Of a stretch of DNA of 64,000 nucleotides, positions 22,585-34,129 are shown piece after piece (positions within the stretch are counted from its first letter, which is position 1; every line of letters begins with the position of its first letter). The position numbers were made by a program, and so were the translations under genes. Source of the DNA: Manis javanica. Lineage: Eukaryota; Chordata; Mammalia; Pholidota; Manidae. The DNA is taken from positions 100,302,001 through 100,366,000 of the forward strand of contig NC_133167.1 of assembly GCF_040802235.1 (NCBI RefSeq). The letters run 5' to 3'. The notes beneath the pieces are model-generated. The model was given only the letters and a program-made list of their open reading frames with translations. It had not been told where the DNA came from and searched no databases.

Positions 22585-22695
22585 TTGATTTATTGAACAA
22601 TGTTTATTGAGTGCCAGTTATTTACTAGGCACTGTAGTTTATAGTGAGGATATGGCTGAGAACAAGGTGGACAGCGTCCAGCATAAGTGGACCTT
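22585..22695 (-). repeat. LINE-2 3' end, antisense
   Basis: 'tgtttattgagtgccagtta' followed by 'ctaggcactgtag' and 'gaggatatggctgagaacaa' is the reversed L2 tail ('tttattgagcacctactatgtgccaggcactg'). Confidence 0.75.
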
Positions 22696-22869
22696 ATAAA
22701 TGAATGGGATAGAGGAGTAAATATCATGGACTGGCTTTTTCAACTCCTATCACAACCCACTTACAGAATCCCCCCCTAAACTACAGCTAGGATGCCTGCT
22801 TGACCCGCAGAGCAGAAAAGCCAACATAATAGTAATGAAAATATTAAAATATCACTTCAGAGACTCCCT

Positions 22870-23350
22870 GGTGGCTAGGGTCTGCCCGGGGCCCCAGGGG
22901 TGGCTGATGGGACAATGAGTGGCACTGGGCAGTGAGCACTTATAAGGAGACGAGTTGTTGGGCCAGTCTGGTGGCAGAAGCATTGGATTCACCCAGACAG
23001 CCCAGCTGGCTGCTCTTTGCCTGGTAGGGGTCAGCAAGAGTTCCCCAGAGAAACAGCTGCAGCTCCTGAGAGGTTCGCACCTCTCCTCGAAGGAGCACTG
23101 CTTTGCTGGGGACCCAGTGCCAGGTTCTGCCCCTGAGCATGTGCCAACCCCTCCCCAAGGGGGGCAGGTCTGTTTCTCCTGCCCCTTCGAGGCCATGCAC
23201 TTTCCAGAACCTGCCTCCTGCCCTGCTCCAACCCTCCTCCTGCCCACACAGTGGGAACAGTGAATAAATGCACCTTCTCCTGTGTCTGAGGCTCCCAGGC
23301 ATTCTGCATTATCTCACCAGCCTGCCCTTGGCCTTTAAGAATTTGTTACA
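22870..23350 (+). mobile_element. Probable ERV LTR, plus orientation (limits uncertain)
   Basis: A GC-richer block with AATAAA at 23263-23268 about 85 bases before a TTGTTACA end. It has the C/T-rich pre-signal region and short U5 typical of ERV1-type LTRs. The start cannot be fixed. Overlapping open frames of 92-131 codons on both strands here (22852-23309) are explained by the local GC content, not by coding. Confidence 0.4.
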
Positions 23351-23704
23351 ACTTCAGCTGCTTTCTTCTGACCTGCTTTTAAGGCAGCTCCATCCTCCTC
23401 TCCTGCTCTGCCAGAGGTGAAACACTGTGGGTCCCCATTTTCCCACAGTGGACCTGTCATGCTTCAGAATATGGTGCATTTGGTTGCCTTACCACTTCAG
23501 CTTTCTAATGTGCTCAAAAAAAGTTATAATTTTATAGATGACCTGGCCTTTTCTCATTGCTAAGGTGGGAGTGACATTTTCACGAAGCTATGAGCACCCT
23601 AAGTGGGAGCAGAATTCCCTGCTTCTGTTTAGAGATCCACCATTAAGTGGTGGACGAGGGGCTTGGCAGGCGATCAAAGCATCCATGCTGCTAAAAGCTT
23701 CAGA

Positions 23705-24010
23705 TGTGCAACGCTTGTTAATTCACTGAACATTGATTAAGTATATACTGTCTGCATATCACTACATAAAGAGCTGAGGATACAAAGAACGAGGCATACT
23801 CTTTGCCTTCCAGTTGCTCACAGCCCAGAGGGAGAGAAATCACATAAACCATGTCAGACGGTGGTGTGATGAACGCCGTAATAGGAGTGGAACCAAGCCT
23901 GTGGGAACATGGCCCCGAATAAGGACGCAGGGGCATTGAGGAGGTATAATTATTTGAGTTATGCTTGGAATTTTGAGTTAAGGGTTTTCCAGAAAGAAAA
24001 GGTGAGGAGA
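23705..24010 (-). repeat. LINE-2 3' region, antisense
   Basis: Reads as the reversed L2 end: 'attcactgaacattgattaa', 'gagctgaggatacaaagaac', 'ctctttgccttccagttgct', 'catgtcagacggtggtgtga', and later 'gggcattgaggaggtataat'. It is diverged but in the correct order over about 300 bases. Confidence 0.75.
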
Positions 24011-24059
24011 CATCCACAGACAAATGCTCCTTAATTCCTCTTTCACTAATAAGAATTCC

Positions 24060-24848
24060 ATTTCCTGGCGGGGCCAGGATCAGAATCTCCTTCGGAGGTC
24101 TAGTAGGTCAGCCCAGCTTAGCCAAGGTCAGCTGCGTGCCTGATCTCCGGGTGAACTCAGCATTTCTCCAGGCCAGCAGATTCCAGGTCCATGGGGCTAA
24201 AAACAGGGACTCTAAGGAATTGTGCTTGACTAAAATCAGTAGCCTTTTCTCTAAAAAAACCCCAGAAGTTTGATACCAGTATCTAAGGTGTTATCTTTCA
24301 CACTTGCTGTCTTTATGCCTCTATTAATCTCTAGATTTGTTATACCCCAAGCGGGTGGATATCTGACTGCCCATTTATTTGCACCACTGGGAGTGGATGC
24401 TCAGGGTTGCTCTAAAATGAAAGGTGCTCCTATGCAGTTGCCAAAGGTCTCCTACTCGGGCCCCTCAGCTTAGCCAGGACGATCTGACCTGTCAGAACCA
24501 AGACAGAAATAGTGGAGCCAAACAGGGACTTGCCAGAGTCAGATGCCCGCAGGAGTGGGAGACAGGCCAGTATTCAGTCGTTGAGCTGAAAGCAGAGTGC
24601 GCAGCAGGCTGGGTTTAGGCAGAGTATTTGCAGGGCTGATGACACCAACTCCCAGGAGCAGGAGCTGGTCTGCGGACAGACCCAACGCAGGCGCTGGTGA
24701 CACAGACACGGACGGGATCAGGAAGCAGGACGGGAACAAGCTGGCCAGAGGATTGCATGCGGCCAGTTGGCAGACCTGGCCGAGTCTCTGAAGGCCTTCA
24801 GGCTGCACGGGCACTTGAGTATCCTTTCTGAAAGACATGCACAGTCTA

Positions 24849-24882
<34 letters not shown>

Positions 24883-26245
24883 CCGAACTCCGAAAGCACA
24901 GCCCGTGTGCACCTGAGTCCATGTGCTTGTGATCAAGGGACTGACTTTAAAATATTAAACTTGATGACAATACAGTTTGAAAGGTAACTTTTTTCTTTAA
25001 GTTTATGCCGTTTGTATATTTAAAGGTAAATATTGTGAAAGGTAACTTTTGGAATATATATATAATTTTATGTTAAAGGCACAAACATTATTACTCTAAG
25101 AAAGAGAGGAAAACATTTCAGCCGTTGAGAAGTTTCCCTTTTCTTTACTAACTAATGAAATAAGTTGATAAAGAGATAAGAGCATCAGCTTTTATAGCAG
25201 AGGACAAAAATTACTGTTGATAGAAAATTCTACTGTTTGGCACAGTGTATGCTGGCACATAATGTCCTCGTTCCTTGGTATTTCAGGGTCCACCTGGGCA
25301 GGGGTGGGTGTGCTGAGCCCTGCACTGGGAAGATTAATTCCAGGTGCAAATTAAACAGTTGGCCCATCCGTAGTGTCTCAGTGCCCTTTTAGGCTGTTTT
25401 GCTGTTATTTTGAACTTCCAAATAAGTATGAAGTTAAAATCATTGTCAGTATTTGCCAGAGATGATCTTAAATATCTAGAGGGTCATTTAAATGAACCAA
25501 AAAAAAAAATTCAGTTATTGTTTTCCTTATTGGAAATGTTCCTTCACATTCCATCTTCCCAGCACAGAACATGGGAATGTATTTCCTCTTGTTTTGTTTC
25601 TGAATCTGAGAGTTCACTGAGAATATTTTTCTGGTGAAGGTGAAAAAAAAGAATGACCACCACATTATATAACTTGAACTTGGTACCACTCAATTTTTGA
25701 CCCGAGTATAGTGAAAAATTCAGCAATCCAAGAGATTATTTATGATCATTCTCTTCCTTGCTAGTGACCTGGAAGTGATTTAAAGTGAGATCAGTTGGTG
25801 CTGCTATTTAAAAGTAGGTAGCTTTCTGCTCACTCACTGGCTTCGGGCTGACTGTCTCTCCTGTCCATTTCCTTCCATAAGGGACACATGCATGATAATA
25901 ATGGTTGTGCAAAGGCACCATACTGTGTGGATGCTTTGGAAATGCTGGTTACAAAATTTTTGAAGATGATCCTAGTGGGTGAATCCTAAAAGGGTAAGGG
26001 CCTGTGTCTCCCCAAGTTTAAAGTCACCGATGAAGCATTTTCTTCATGGTGAGACTTTTATCAGTAGAGCTAGAAGGGATGTAATTGCATTGATTATAAA
26101 TTATTTGTTCATTATGTGCATGTACATATATGTAAATATACATACTTATTCATTATTGTATTGTATTTCTAGGTGAAAATCCTAAATACAGGATTGAATT
26201 AAAGAAGTGTTTGAAATGATGACAGATAAATATGCATTTTTCTCA
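24060..26245. other. Unique DNA with an AC microsatellite
   Basis: No gene or interspersed repeat recognised. The stretch from about 24460 to 24930 is GC-richer than the flanks and gives chance frames on both strands. The microsatellite is listed separately. Confidence 0.5.
24850..24880. repeat. (AC)n microsatellite
   Basis: About fifteen uninterrupted AC units. It encodes the Val-Cys runs seen in minus-strand open frames, which are therefore artefacts. Confidence 0.97.
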
Positions 26246-26249
26246 ACAA

Positions 26250-26345
26250 CAAACAACATTTGTTCTGAGCTTTGTAATTTTAAACTGTTTTCATATACTT
26301 TTACTTGGTTTGCATCATAAATCTATGAGGTGGACAAGGAGACAC
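26250..26345 (-). repeat. Possible MIR remnant, antisense
   Basis: 'aatctatgaggtggacaagg' and 'tttcatttaactgatgaaag' mirror the reversed MIR phrases 'ccctatgaggtaggtac' and 'ccattttacagatgagga'. Only this core is recognisable. Confidence 0.45.
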
Positions 26346-26349
26346 TATT

Positions 26350-28490
26350 TTTTTCATTTAACTGATGAAAGACTACATATATATTTAATGGAAATCAAAA
26401 TCTCTTGAATTTGCCATGAGAGAAGCTGAATTATGAATAGAATGGACACGTGACTCACGGCCCCAAAGGCTGGATCAGATCATGTGGCTGTTATCACCCA
26501 GACAAGTCAAACAAAACTAGGATTATTTGGGCCTGGGTTTTATCCAGTGAATCGTGTCTGTTTTTTCCCTCACTCTGGTAGCAGCAGATTGCTCTGGGAA
26601 TTACTGACAGGCTAAAGCAGAAAAATAAAAAGAAGTGTCCTGACTTCCAGTTCTGACTTCTGACCACTAGAGCACAGTATTGTCCTCTGCACGTGATGCC
26701 CAGTATCTAAGAGAAAAGACTGGGACTCAGCAACCCACACCCTGCACCCTCCGGCCTCCAACTCGGGGAGTGTGGTTTAGATGGCGCGAAGGAGACAGTC
26801 TCTCCATTAACTATTCTCTGCGACGGGGCTCCAACTCAGTCTTTAAACCCAGAGACCGCCTCCTAAGTGTTAAGGTATCAATGAGTAATTATTACCATAG
26901 GTTCATAGATGTCCAGCCTGATCAATTTCCTAGAGAATGGAAACACTGAATGGATTACTTTGATCACACTAGTAGATATCCAAAAATTATAAAAAGTAGG
27001 GTAGGAGGAGTGAAAAAAATATATAGTTTGATTACTATATAAAAAATGCCATATAAAATACTACCATATAAAGTACTATAAAAAATACTGCCATATAAAA
27101 ATATATATTGCATGACTTAGAGCAAAGTACATCCACTGAAGTTCAGAATGCTTCCATGAGTGTTTACAGGTGGAAAGATGTTTCTGATGATTGCATGGCA
27201 CTTGAGTGTTTCCAGCTGTATATAAAAATAGCCTGTAAAAGTGTTAGCTGCAGAAAGCAATGACCCTTGAAGATAACTACCAATCTACAAAACTTCTGCA
27301 AGGTGAAGGTGCACGTGGCCACACACCTTATCCTGCAGGTGGAGTCTTCGCTGCTATTTTGGGTTGCTCCTTCCTCTGAACTGTAATCCTTGGGCACTCA
27401 CCTTCTGTTACCTTGTGTTTTAGACTAATTACCAGAAACACTAGACAGATAATTCATTTCAATTCAGTACAGATTTACTACAAATTTCTGTATGGAGATA
27501 CGGAGCAGAGCTATGTACTAAAATACATTATGAATGACGCTGGTGTCCGTAGAGCTAATGGGTCTGTGAGTTCCTCCAACATCCTATTCACAACAATGCC
27601 CTGTTTTGCTGGCCCTGCAGACGTGTGCTTGCCTGGCAGCCCCCACTGCATTGATCAGCTATTGCAGGGATGTCTCACCCACAGCCTACTATGTTCTGCC
27701 TTGCACGCCCACCCTTGGTTCATGTCTGATATCCTCAAAACCCCATAAGGTCAAGACCTCCTTAGATGGCTGCAGTCCCTGTTATGGCAGAGACAGCACC
27801 AAGGCAGCTGGGTGCCAGCAGGCCAGATCTGCAGACCCTCCCTGGGGTCTTCAATAAGCCCTCCCCACCCTTGGGAGTTGTTCCCTCCCAAGTTCTCTCT
27901 GCATTCACCTCCATAAGTCAAGGTTGAGGGACTGACAAGTCCAAGGTACACTCTCCTCCTCACCTCTCTTTGTAACCATGTATCTGTGACCCTTGGAGCA
28001 CCCTCCTCCAGCCACAAACCTCTTCTCCCCTGGCGGTCACCCCGGCATATCTGCATTCCACCATGGCCTTAGGCCGAGCCTTCCCTGGAGAGACAGGTAA
28101 CAGAATATCCCCCATCAGCAAGTTCACAGTCATAGCTTTACCTGTTCCTGACACTCAGCAGAGTAAACCACACATAGTAGATGCTGAGGAAAGTTTAGTG
28201 GGGGCAGTTATGATGAGTGTGGGGTCTGCCTTCATTTTAGGGGTTACAAACCTGTCACCTGGTTAATGTCTATTCTGGCAAGTGCTAAGATAAATATCAT
28301 TTAATATTTTAACAGTGAGTTCACTTGCTTATGTGAACATACTTCTGAATCCATCTTTAATTACCTACTCCAATGATTTCATATTAACAAACCTTATCTC
28401 CCTAATGAGATCATAAAGTTCATATGTCAGGGGATTGATCTTAATATTTCTCTTCTTTTTCTTTGATCACTGTTATATATTCTCTCCATA
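26350..28490. other. Unique DNA with an AT-rich minisatellite
   Basis: Contains the degenerate repeat at 27020-27115. An 89-codon frame at 26680-26949 covers a small CpG-richer patch (about 26690-26860), but no splice pattern or family resemblance supports a gene. The block 27580-28260 is GC-richer with several chance frames and no firm assignment. Confidence 0.45.
27020..27115. repeat. Degenerate AT-rich tandem repeat
   Basis: Variants of 'atactgccatataaa' (for example 'aatgccatataaaatac', 'taccatataaagtac', 'actgccatataaaaata') occur three to four times in under 100 bases, with irregular spacing. Confidence 0.75.
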
Positions 28491-28494
28491 ATCT

Positions 28495-28870
28495 CCATTT
28501 TAAGCCAGATTCTAGCCACCACGTCTTGTATTTCCAACTCACTCCCTCTTGTTTCCCAACTCCAACAATCCTATCTCAAATGTGTCCTTCAAGTCTTGGC
28601 TGAAATGCCACCTCACAGACACCTTTTCTTATTGTCTTATTTAAAATCACAAATCCCCTCCCCATCTCTGCTGCATTTTACTCCATGGCACTTACCACTA
28701 TCTGACGTGCCATCAATTTTACTTTGTTTATTGCCAGCCTCCCCCAATAGAAAATAAGACCCATAAAGGTGCTTTTGTTTATTTTACTCTCTACTATAGT
28801 CTCAATACCAACAAAAATGTCTGGCACATAATCAACACTCAATGAATATGTGTTGACTAAATTAATAAAT
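28495..28870 (+). repeat. LINE-2 3' end, sense
   Basis: Matches the L2 tail in order: 'tcttggctgaaatgccacct', 'ccatggcacttaccactatc', 'tttgtttattgccagcctcc', 'atgtctggcacataatcaac', then 'actcaatgaatatgtgttga'. A typical 3'-truncated mammalian L2 relic. Confidence 0.85.
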
Positions 28871-28874
28871 CAAG

Positions 28875-29485
28875 CATTTAGCCCAGCATTTTCCCAGAGT
28901 GGTCAGTTAAGAAATACTTCTTTATTTGTGTTAGCGCAGCTATGTTTTCATCAGTTAAGGAACATGGAAGGTCAAGGTCATTAGGATGGTGCCCCAGGAG
29001 CCTGAGGGAACTCACCAACTGTTAATACCTTCAGAGATTGATTAAGTGCAGCTTTTTTCAGTAGTGAAATAAGCAAAGAATGCTTTGATATGAGGACTTT
29101 GGGACTGGAATCGTGGAAGGCCCTGGCTAAGCTTCTAGGATGATCAGTTTAGGGCTTCAAAACAGCCTACACAGCAGTACTCCTTCACAGCGGTGTCCAG
29201 CATCCACACCGAAGATATTCTGCAAAAGCAGAAAAGTATGCAAGGGGACCTCTACAACAAAAAAATCCATCAATAACTTGATGATCATAATTAGCAAGGC
29301 TCCATGTTATGAAGTATGGAGAGTGTTCGGTGGGATAACACTTTTTCAAAATTAACTGTTCCTGTATTTGCTTCTTTTCTTCCAACTAGGAAGACTAAAT
29401 ACAATTTTCCATTGCCCAAAGTGTTATTTGACCATGTAAAATGCAGGTGTACTAACCATGTCTTATTTTTTTCTCGTTTCTTTTT
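28875..29485. other. Unique DNA, no recognised feature
   Basis: No gene or repeat could be assigned. Short opposite-strand frames at 29140-29518 extend into the neighbouring reversed L1 end. Confidence 0.5.
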
Positions 29486-29487
29486 CA

Positions 29488-29775
29488 GCTTTATTGAGAT
29501 ATAATTGACATAGAGCATTGTGTACGTTTAGGGTGTGCAATGTGGTGATTAAATATGCATGTACACTGCAAAATAATTACTATGGTAAGGTTAGTTAACA
29601 CACCCTTCACTTCACAGAGTTACTGTTTTATGGTGGTGGTGAGAAAATTTAAGATCTACTGTCCTAGCGACTTTCATGTACCCAATGCAGTACTGCTGAC
29701 TATAGTCTCTCTACTGGGGGTTAATCCCCAGGGCGGTTTCATCCTCTCACTGGAAGTTCGTATCTTTTGTGTTTT
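29488..29775 (-). mobile_element. LINE-1 3' UTR end, antisense
   Basis: Starts with 'ctttattgagatataattga', the reversed L1M 3' terminus, and follows the consensus through 'agggtgtgcaatgtggtgat', 'ggttagttaacacacccttc', 'aagatctactgtcctagcga' and 'cactggaagttcgtatcttt'. The same terminal motif appears in sense at about 42410-42470. Confidence 0.88.
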
Positions 29776-29784
29776 CTGCATTTT

Positions 29785-30322
29785 GATGTTGTGCAGCTGG
29801 AGTCTTGCTGACCTCAGTGGGACTGTCCCACCTCAGGTTAGCCAATCCCCAAAGACAGTGAACAACTCGCCCTCAGCCTTCCAAAAACCTCACCTTTCAG
29901 AAGCAAACCAACCACTCCAGAGCCCACATCCTGAACCACCAATTCTACTGGGTTCTCAAAAAAACCACCAATTCTACTGGGTTCTCAAACTCAGTGCCAC
30001 TATTCCCTGCCCCCAATACCCCAGAGGTTACCAGACAACTTGGGACAGCCCCATGCCCCAGGGCCTGTTAAAGTCATTCAAACCAGCCAATCCCAAGCCT
30101 GTTTCCCCGGCCGTGCCCGGTCCTTCCCAGGGAGGCCACATAAAGGCTCTTGCCCGCATTTTCCCTTTGCCTCCTCTGCCTCCTCACCAGCCCTGATGTT
30201 TCCCTGGGTGGCCCCTATGGGGTGGGGTGCCCCTTCCTCTTGGAAACTATGAGTATCAAACCATCTTTCCAATGGCAATTATTTCCTCATCTGTTAGTCT
30301 TGCCATACCTAAAATCATTACA
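29785..30322 (+). mobile_element. Probable ERV LTR, plus orientation
   Basis: From about 29785 to a TTACA end at 30322 the sequence is C-rich with a U5-like end: 'ccctatggggtggggtgccc', 'ctcttggaaactatgagtat', 'caaaccatctttccaatggc', 'cctcatctgttagtcttgcc'. The polyadenylation signal expected before 'ccatctttccaatgg' appears mutated to ATCAAA. It carries a 29-bp tandem duplication. The 213-codon frame at 29555-30196, the longest in the window, runs from the reversed L1 into this LTR and is not a gene. Confidence 0.55.
29935..29992. repeat. 29-bp tandem duplication inside the LTR
   Basis: ACCACC followed by AATTCTACTGGGTTCTCAAA occurs at 29935-29960 and again at 29964-29989, with three A between. 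The copies are identical, so the duplication is younger than the LTR. Confidence 0.95.
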
Positions 30323-30329
30323 AAATCTA

Positions 30330-30670
30330 TATTTTATAACAGCAGAGAATAAAATAAGTTAATTCTTGACATTTGCAGGCTTCTTTAGCTGTGGTTCTGG
30401 CATATAAACAAACTATTACATTAACAATAAAACAGGTTTGAAAGGATGAAAGCTCTGATTTGGAGAAAGGAGGAGAGAGGAGCAATGGATTCTAAGAAAG
30501 ATGTAGACTCCGAAGGAGGGTCCCAGACCCCGTCCTTCTACTCCCCACTTCCCCTCCCCAGTGCTCAGCGCGTGAGGAGCTGAGCGGAGCTGTAGGATGG
30601 GTTTGGGAAGCAAAACAAAGACAAACCATTATCCCCCTTCCCTCTGGAGTTCTAGGACTCGGTGCTTCAG
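30330..30670. other. Unique DNA, no recognised feature
   Basis: Nothing recognised. Two overlapping 65-codon minus-strand frames (30416-30689) are unsupported. Confidence 0.5.
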
Positions 30671-30674
30671 CCAT

Positions 30675-30800
30675 CTCCTTAATACACACAGAAATTCTTC
30701 AAGGCAGGTGTTACCATTAATTTACAGATGAGAAAAATGGGAGCTCAAAGAGATTAAGACCACACCATTACCAAATTTATGGTAGTGATTTCTAATCACG
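30675..30800 (-). repeat. MIR SINE fragment, antisense
   Basis: 'ggcaggtgttaccattaatt', 'tacagatgagaaaaatggga' and 'gctcaaagagattaagacca' are the reversed MIR core. Confidence 0.75.
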
Positions 30801-30809
30801 GTATCTGTG

Positions 30810-32590
30810 ATTTATCAGTTGCTTCCTATAGAACAAGCACAATGATACTATTTTATCTACTTAACCACACAGAACCTTGCAGCACAAAAAAGGAAACACG
30901 TGGACTCTGATGCAGCCTGTTCTAACTGATTCTGCTACTCTACAGCAAAATATTTCATCTCTCTGTAGGTCATCAGTCAACTTCATCAAGGTCTTTTTTT
31001 TTCATTTTATTTATTTTTTACATTTTACCTTTAAAAATTACTAAAGCAGTAGATGCACAAAGTTAAAAAAGAAAAGTAGTCCTAAATACATATAAAGCAG
31101 AAACAGTAGTCCCTAGCCTACTCTTTGCTTCCTATCAACCTACTACTCTCAGGCAAACACATTCACTTTTTTAGGTGATATTTCCAAATAAAAAGTCATG
31201 TGTTTATGCTGTGAAGCTTTATTAATCTATTATAGACAATATCTTATCACCTCACTGTCCCAGAGAACGTGAGGATTTAACTGCTGGGTGTGGCTTCGCT
31301 GTCTAATGGCATACTATGCCTCTTGTGTCCCCACCTTCCACCTTCGCCATATGTGTCCATTACTTATTAATTCTATGAACACTGTTTATATTATTGTGAC
31401 TGTACATGGAGCTTTGGTTTTTTGCAGAAATAAGTCAAGTACCATGATCACATTTCTTTTCTCTCAACGCGTCTCTTCCTCTAGGAGCGCCCTATAATCC
31501 TTCTATGTTTTATTTATCTCAGTGGTACAAACCCCTTTCCAACATTTGGTATATCATATTTAGTTCTGTATTTTCCTGTCTCCTCTCTCTGGAAGGCCAG
31601 TGCCCGGGGGCCCGTCTATTTCATTCCCTGTGTGACACCGGAGCAGAGAGCTGCTCCCCAGATAGTAGAGATTCCATGAACACTACTGAATAAGTATCTA
31701 CGAGAAACAACATTTGAATATGTTACTAACAGAGCTGTTACCAGTTAATGGTTGAGAAAAATAGAAATAGGTACATTTTAAACACAAGCCGCCACAGGAA
31801 ACCTTAGATGTTAGAACATGACCCCAGTGCTTATGATCAGGTTGGTAAAATTCTTCTAAATGTAATTCAGCCCTAACATTTCTGTGCAGTTAGTTTATGG
31901 TGATAAAACAGAATGTGAGTGACCAAGATTTTGAACTTTGGCAATTTCCAATATTACCATAACTGAAGGGAATAGTCAGAGCTTGAAATCTTGAGTGACC
32001 AGTTTATCTGAGTCCTTGCTTTTCAGGCTCTAAGCAATTATGCTGTCAGCTCAGCGACTGGCTTCTAAAATCCTAAAATCAGCAATAGTTACAGCCGCAG
32101 CCCCATTCTCAGCCAGTAAGAGCATGTTTCTCTGCTGGGTTATGATATGGTGTTCAGTTATTCCCATACTCATTTTTGACAGATGAAACCAGTTTATGAC
32201 CCAAACACAGAATAGAGTTAGTTGAAAGTACTGAAAATTTAACAGACAAAGCAAAATGGTTGGGAATGGTATTTTCTAAAAAAATCTTTGCAAGGCTACA
32301 GAAAATTTTTGATTCATGCAAAGATTCAGTAATTTGAGATGAGTCTATCTGTGAACAGGTGATAGGAAGTAACATACAATTAAAATGTAAATCTGTAGTC
32401 CGTAACATTTTTCAAATTGCAAAATCTATGGTTGTTGACAATGTTACAGGATGCTAATTAATGGCACTGGGCTTAGGAAGTTTTACCCTGCTGGTAAAAC
32501 AGGTATTAGGTGCCAAAACGTATTCTACTATCCACAACAACTATTAGGAAGAGAAGGAAAGGGCACATACCCTCTAAACACCAAGCCGAC
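30810..32590. other. Mostly unique DNA, possible old LINE trace
   Basis: 31000-31450 is reminiscent of L1M 3' UTR DNA (a run of 'aaagttaaaaaagaaaagta' type followed by 'ctactactctcaggcaaaca'), but the match is weak. 31900-32590 is unique with nothing recognised. Confidence 0.4.
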
Positions 32591-32594
32591 TCCT

Positions 32595-32730
32595 CATCTC
32601 AGTTTATTACCAGCCCTGCTGTACAGATGAAGAAACCGGGGAGCAGGAGAATGAAGAAATTGAGATATAGAAATGTACAGACCTGAGATATGAGCCGAGG
32701 TCCCGCTGGACTGCTACCCTGTGTCCTTTT
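32595..32730 (-). repeat. MIR SINE fragment, antisense
   Basis: 'gctgtacagatgaagaaacc', 'gggagcaggagaatgaagaa' and 'gacctgagatatgagccgag' follow the reversed MIR core, ending in 'actgctaccctgtgtcc'. Confidence 0.65.
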
Positions 32731-32734
32731 TGCC

Positions 32735-33915
32735 ACACCAGTTCACACCAAGGAGTGCTGAGCACCACTTTTTCACTGTTCTTTGCAAGGAGGAAACTTG
32801 GTTTCTGCATGTTGATACATGTTACTGTATAAGTTTACCTCAGACGTTACTTTGTCCATATATTTGCATATACCTATGTGTATAAATGCTGGAGACTCAT
32901 TTGTTACATCTTTTGTATGAATGCCTGTGTGTCTGTCTTAACAGCAGTGAAGTATTCAGATAAATTGTCCCTTTAAGTGTGACTACTGTGATCTAATTCT
33001 ACAGGAGACATCACTTGGTAAATCCTCTTATAATCAGAATCCTATAATTCTAGGCTATTCCAGAATATCACTCACTCTTGCTTTTTATTGAGTCAATATA
33101 CTGGTGATGATTTTGAAGTTTATTTTACACACAGGTATCCTTAGAAATTTGTTGCAAACATATTCAAGCAGAATATGATGCAAGCCATGTATTTTGCTTA
33201 GCTCTACCAATTTAAATGATCACTTTATGGGAAGTTTGCTTGTCATTAGAGTGAAGTTGATTTGGTTTGCAGCTTACCAACTCTACCACTTCTATATTTG
33301 GTAAATTCTTTTTCTAACCAGTCCACCTGGAACCGCACCACCTGTTAATTGAGCCTGGAGAGCGATGCCAAATTTAATCCTGAGACATTCTTTATTTATT
33401 AGTTCACTCTACAACCCCTCTGATTTAGAGAGCACAGTGTCCATATTTTTCTTTCCCTCCAAGCCATTTCCAATTCGCAGAATTCAATTTCTGGCTTAGG
33501 CCCATGTTTCAGAGGAATGAGGTCACTCAAGTATCATTTGCCAGATCTCTCCACCAAAGACAATAACTAAGGACTGAATGGAAAATCTCGCACAAAGCCA
33601 GATTAGAATTTGCACTAATGAGCCCGAGGTATTGGTTACGATGATGCTATCTCTCAAAAGCAGCATAGTTACCATAAATGCTCCAGTCATCTTTTCTTCC
33701 TCTTCAAGTTCTCTTGGGCAGACCCAGAGACTCCACGTCTAGATTTGACCTTGTTTTCCAAGCTTTATTTTCTTTGCCATCTGAAGTGGCCAGTGCAGGT
33801 TCTGAAAGTTAAGGCATAACATTAGAGAAAAGTGGAAGTGTCTCACTCCAGCTACCTTAAATGCAACCCATTGTTCCATGTTATTCAGTTTCATTACAAT
33901 CATGGTATATTGTAG
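32735..33915. other. Unique DNA, no recognised feature
   Basis: No gene or recognised repeat over about 1.2 kb. Confidence 0.5.
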
Positions 33916-33917
33916 AG

Positions 33918-34125
33918 ATGTTTCAGTAGCCAGAAAATAACTGGACCTGAAATAGGAGACCTGAATTTTTGTTCACCATTTACTTGCTAGACAGTTTTCC
34001 TTAAGTCACTAAAGAGCTCTGTGCTCTACTTCGTTGTTAAAAATTGGAAAGAAATAATGATCATACCTGCCAAACGTACCTCCGACATGTGGTAGTACAT
34101 TGGACATGAAAGCATATAACCAATA
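33918..34125 (+). repeat. MIR SINE fragment, sense
   Basis: 'aaataggagacctgaatttt', 'ttcaccatttacttgctaga', 'ttccttaagtcactaaagag' and 'aataatgatcatacctgcca' keep the order of MIR landmarks, strongly diverged. Confidence 0.6.
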
Positions 34126-34129
34126 AAGA

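Noticed and set aside
22852..23309. Cluster of 92-131 codon frames on both strands
   Set aside because: Several frames open at once in a GC-richer probable LTR is the signature of base composition, not coding.
24539..24936. Minus-strand frames rich in Val-Cys repeats (also at 10342-10533)
   Set aside because: These are translations of AC microsatellites.
26680..26949. 89-codon frame over a CpG-richer patch
   Set aside because: Considered as a gene start, but there is no TATA, no clear CpG island and no recognisable product.
29555..30196. 213-codon open frame, longest in the window
   Set aside because: It starts in reversed LINE-1 3' UTR and ends in an LTR with a tandem duplication; no domain is seen.
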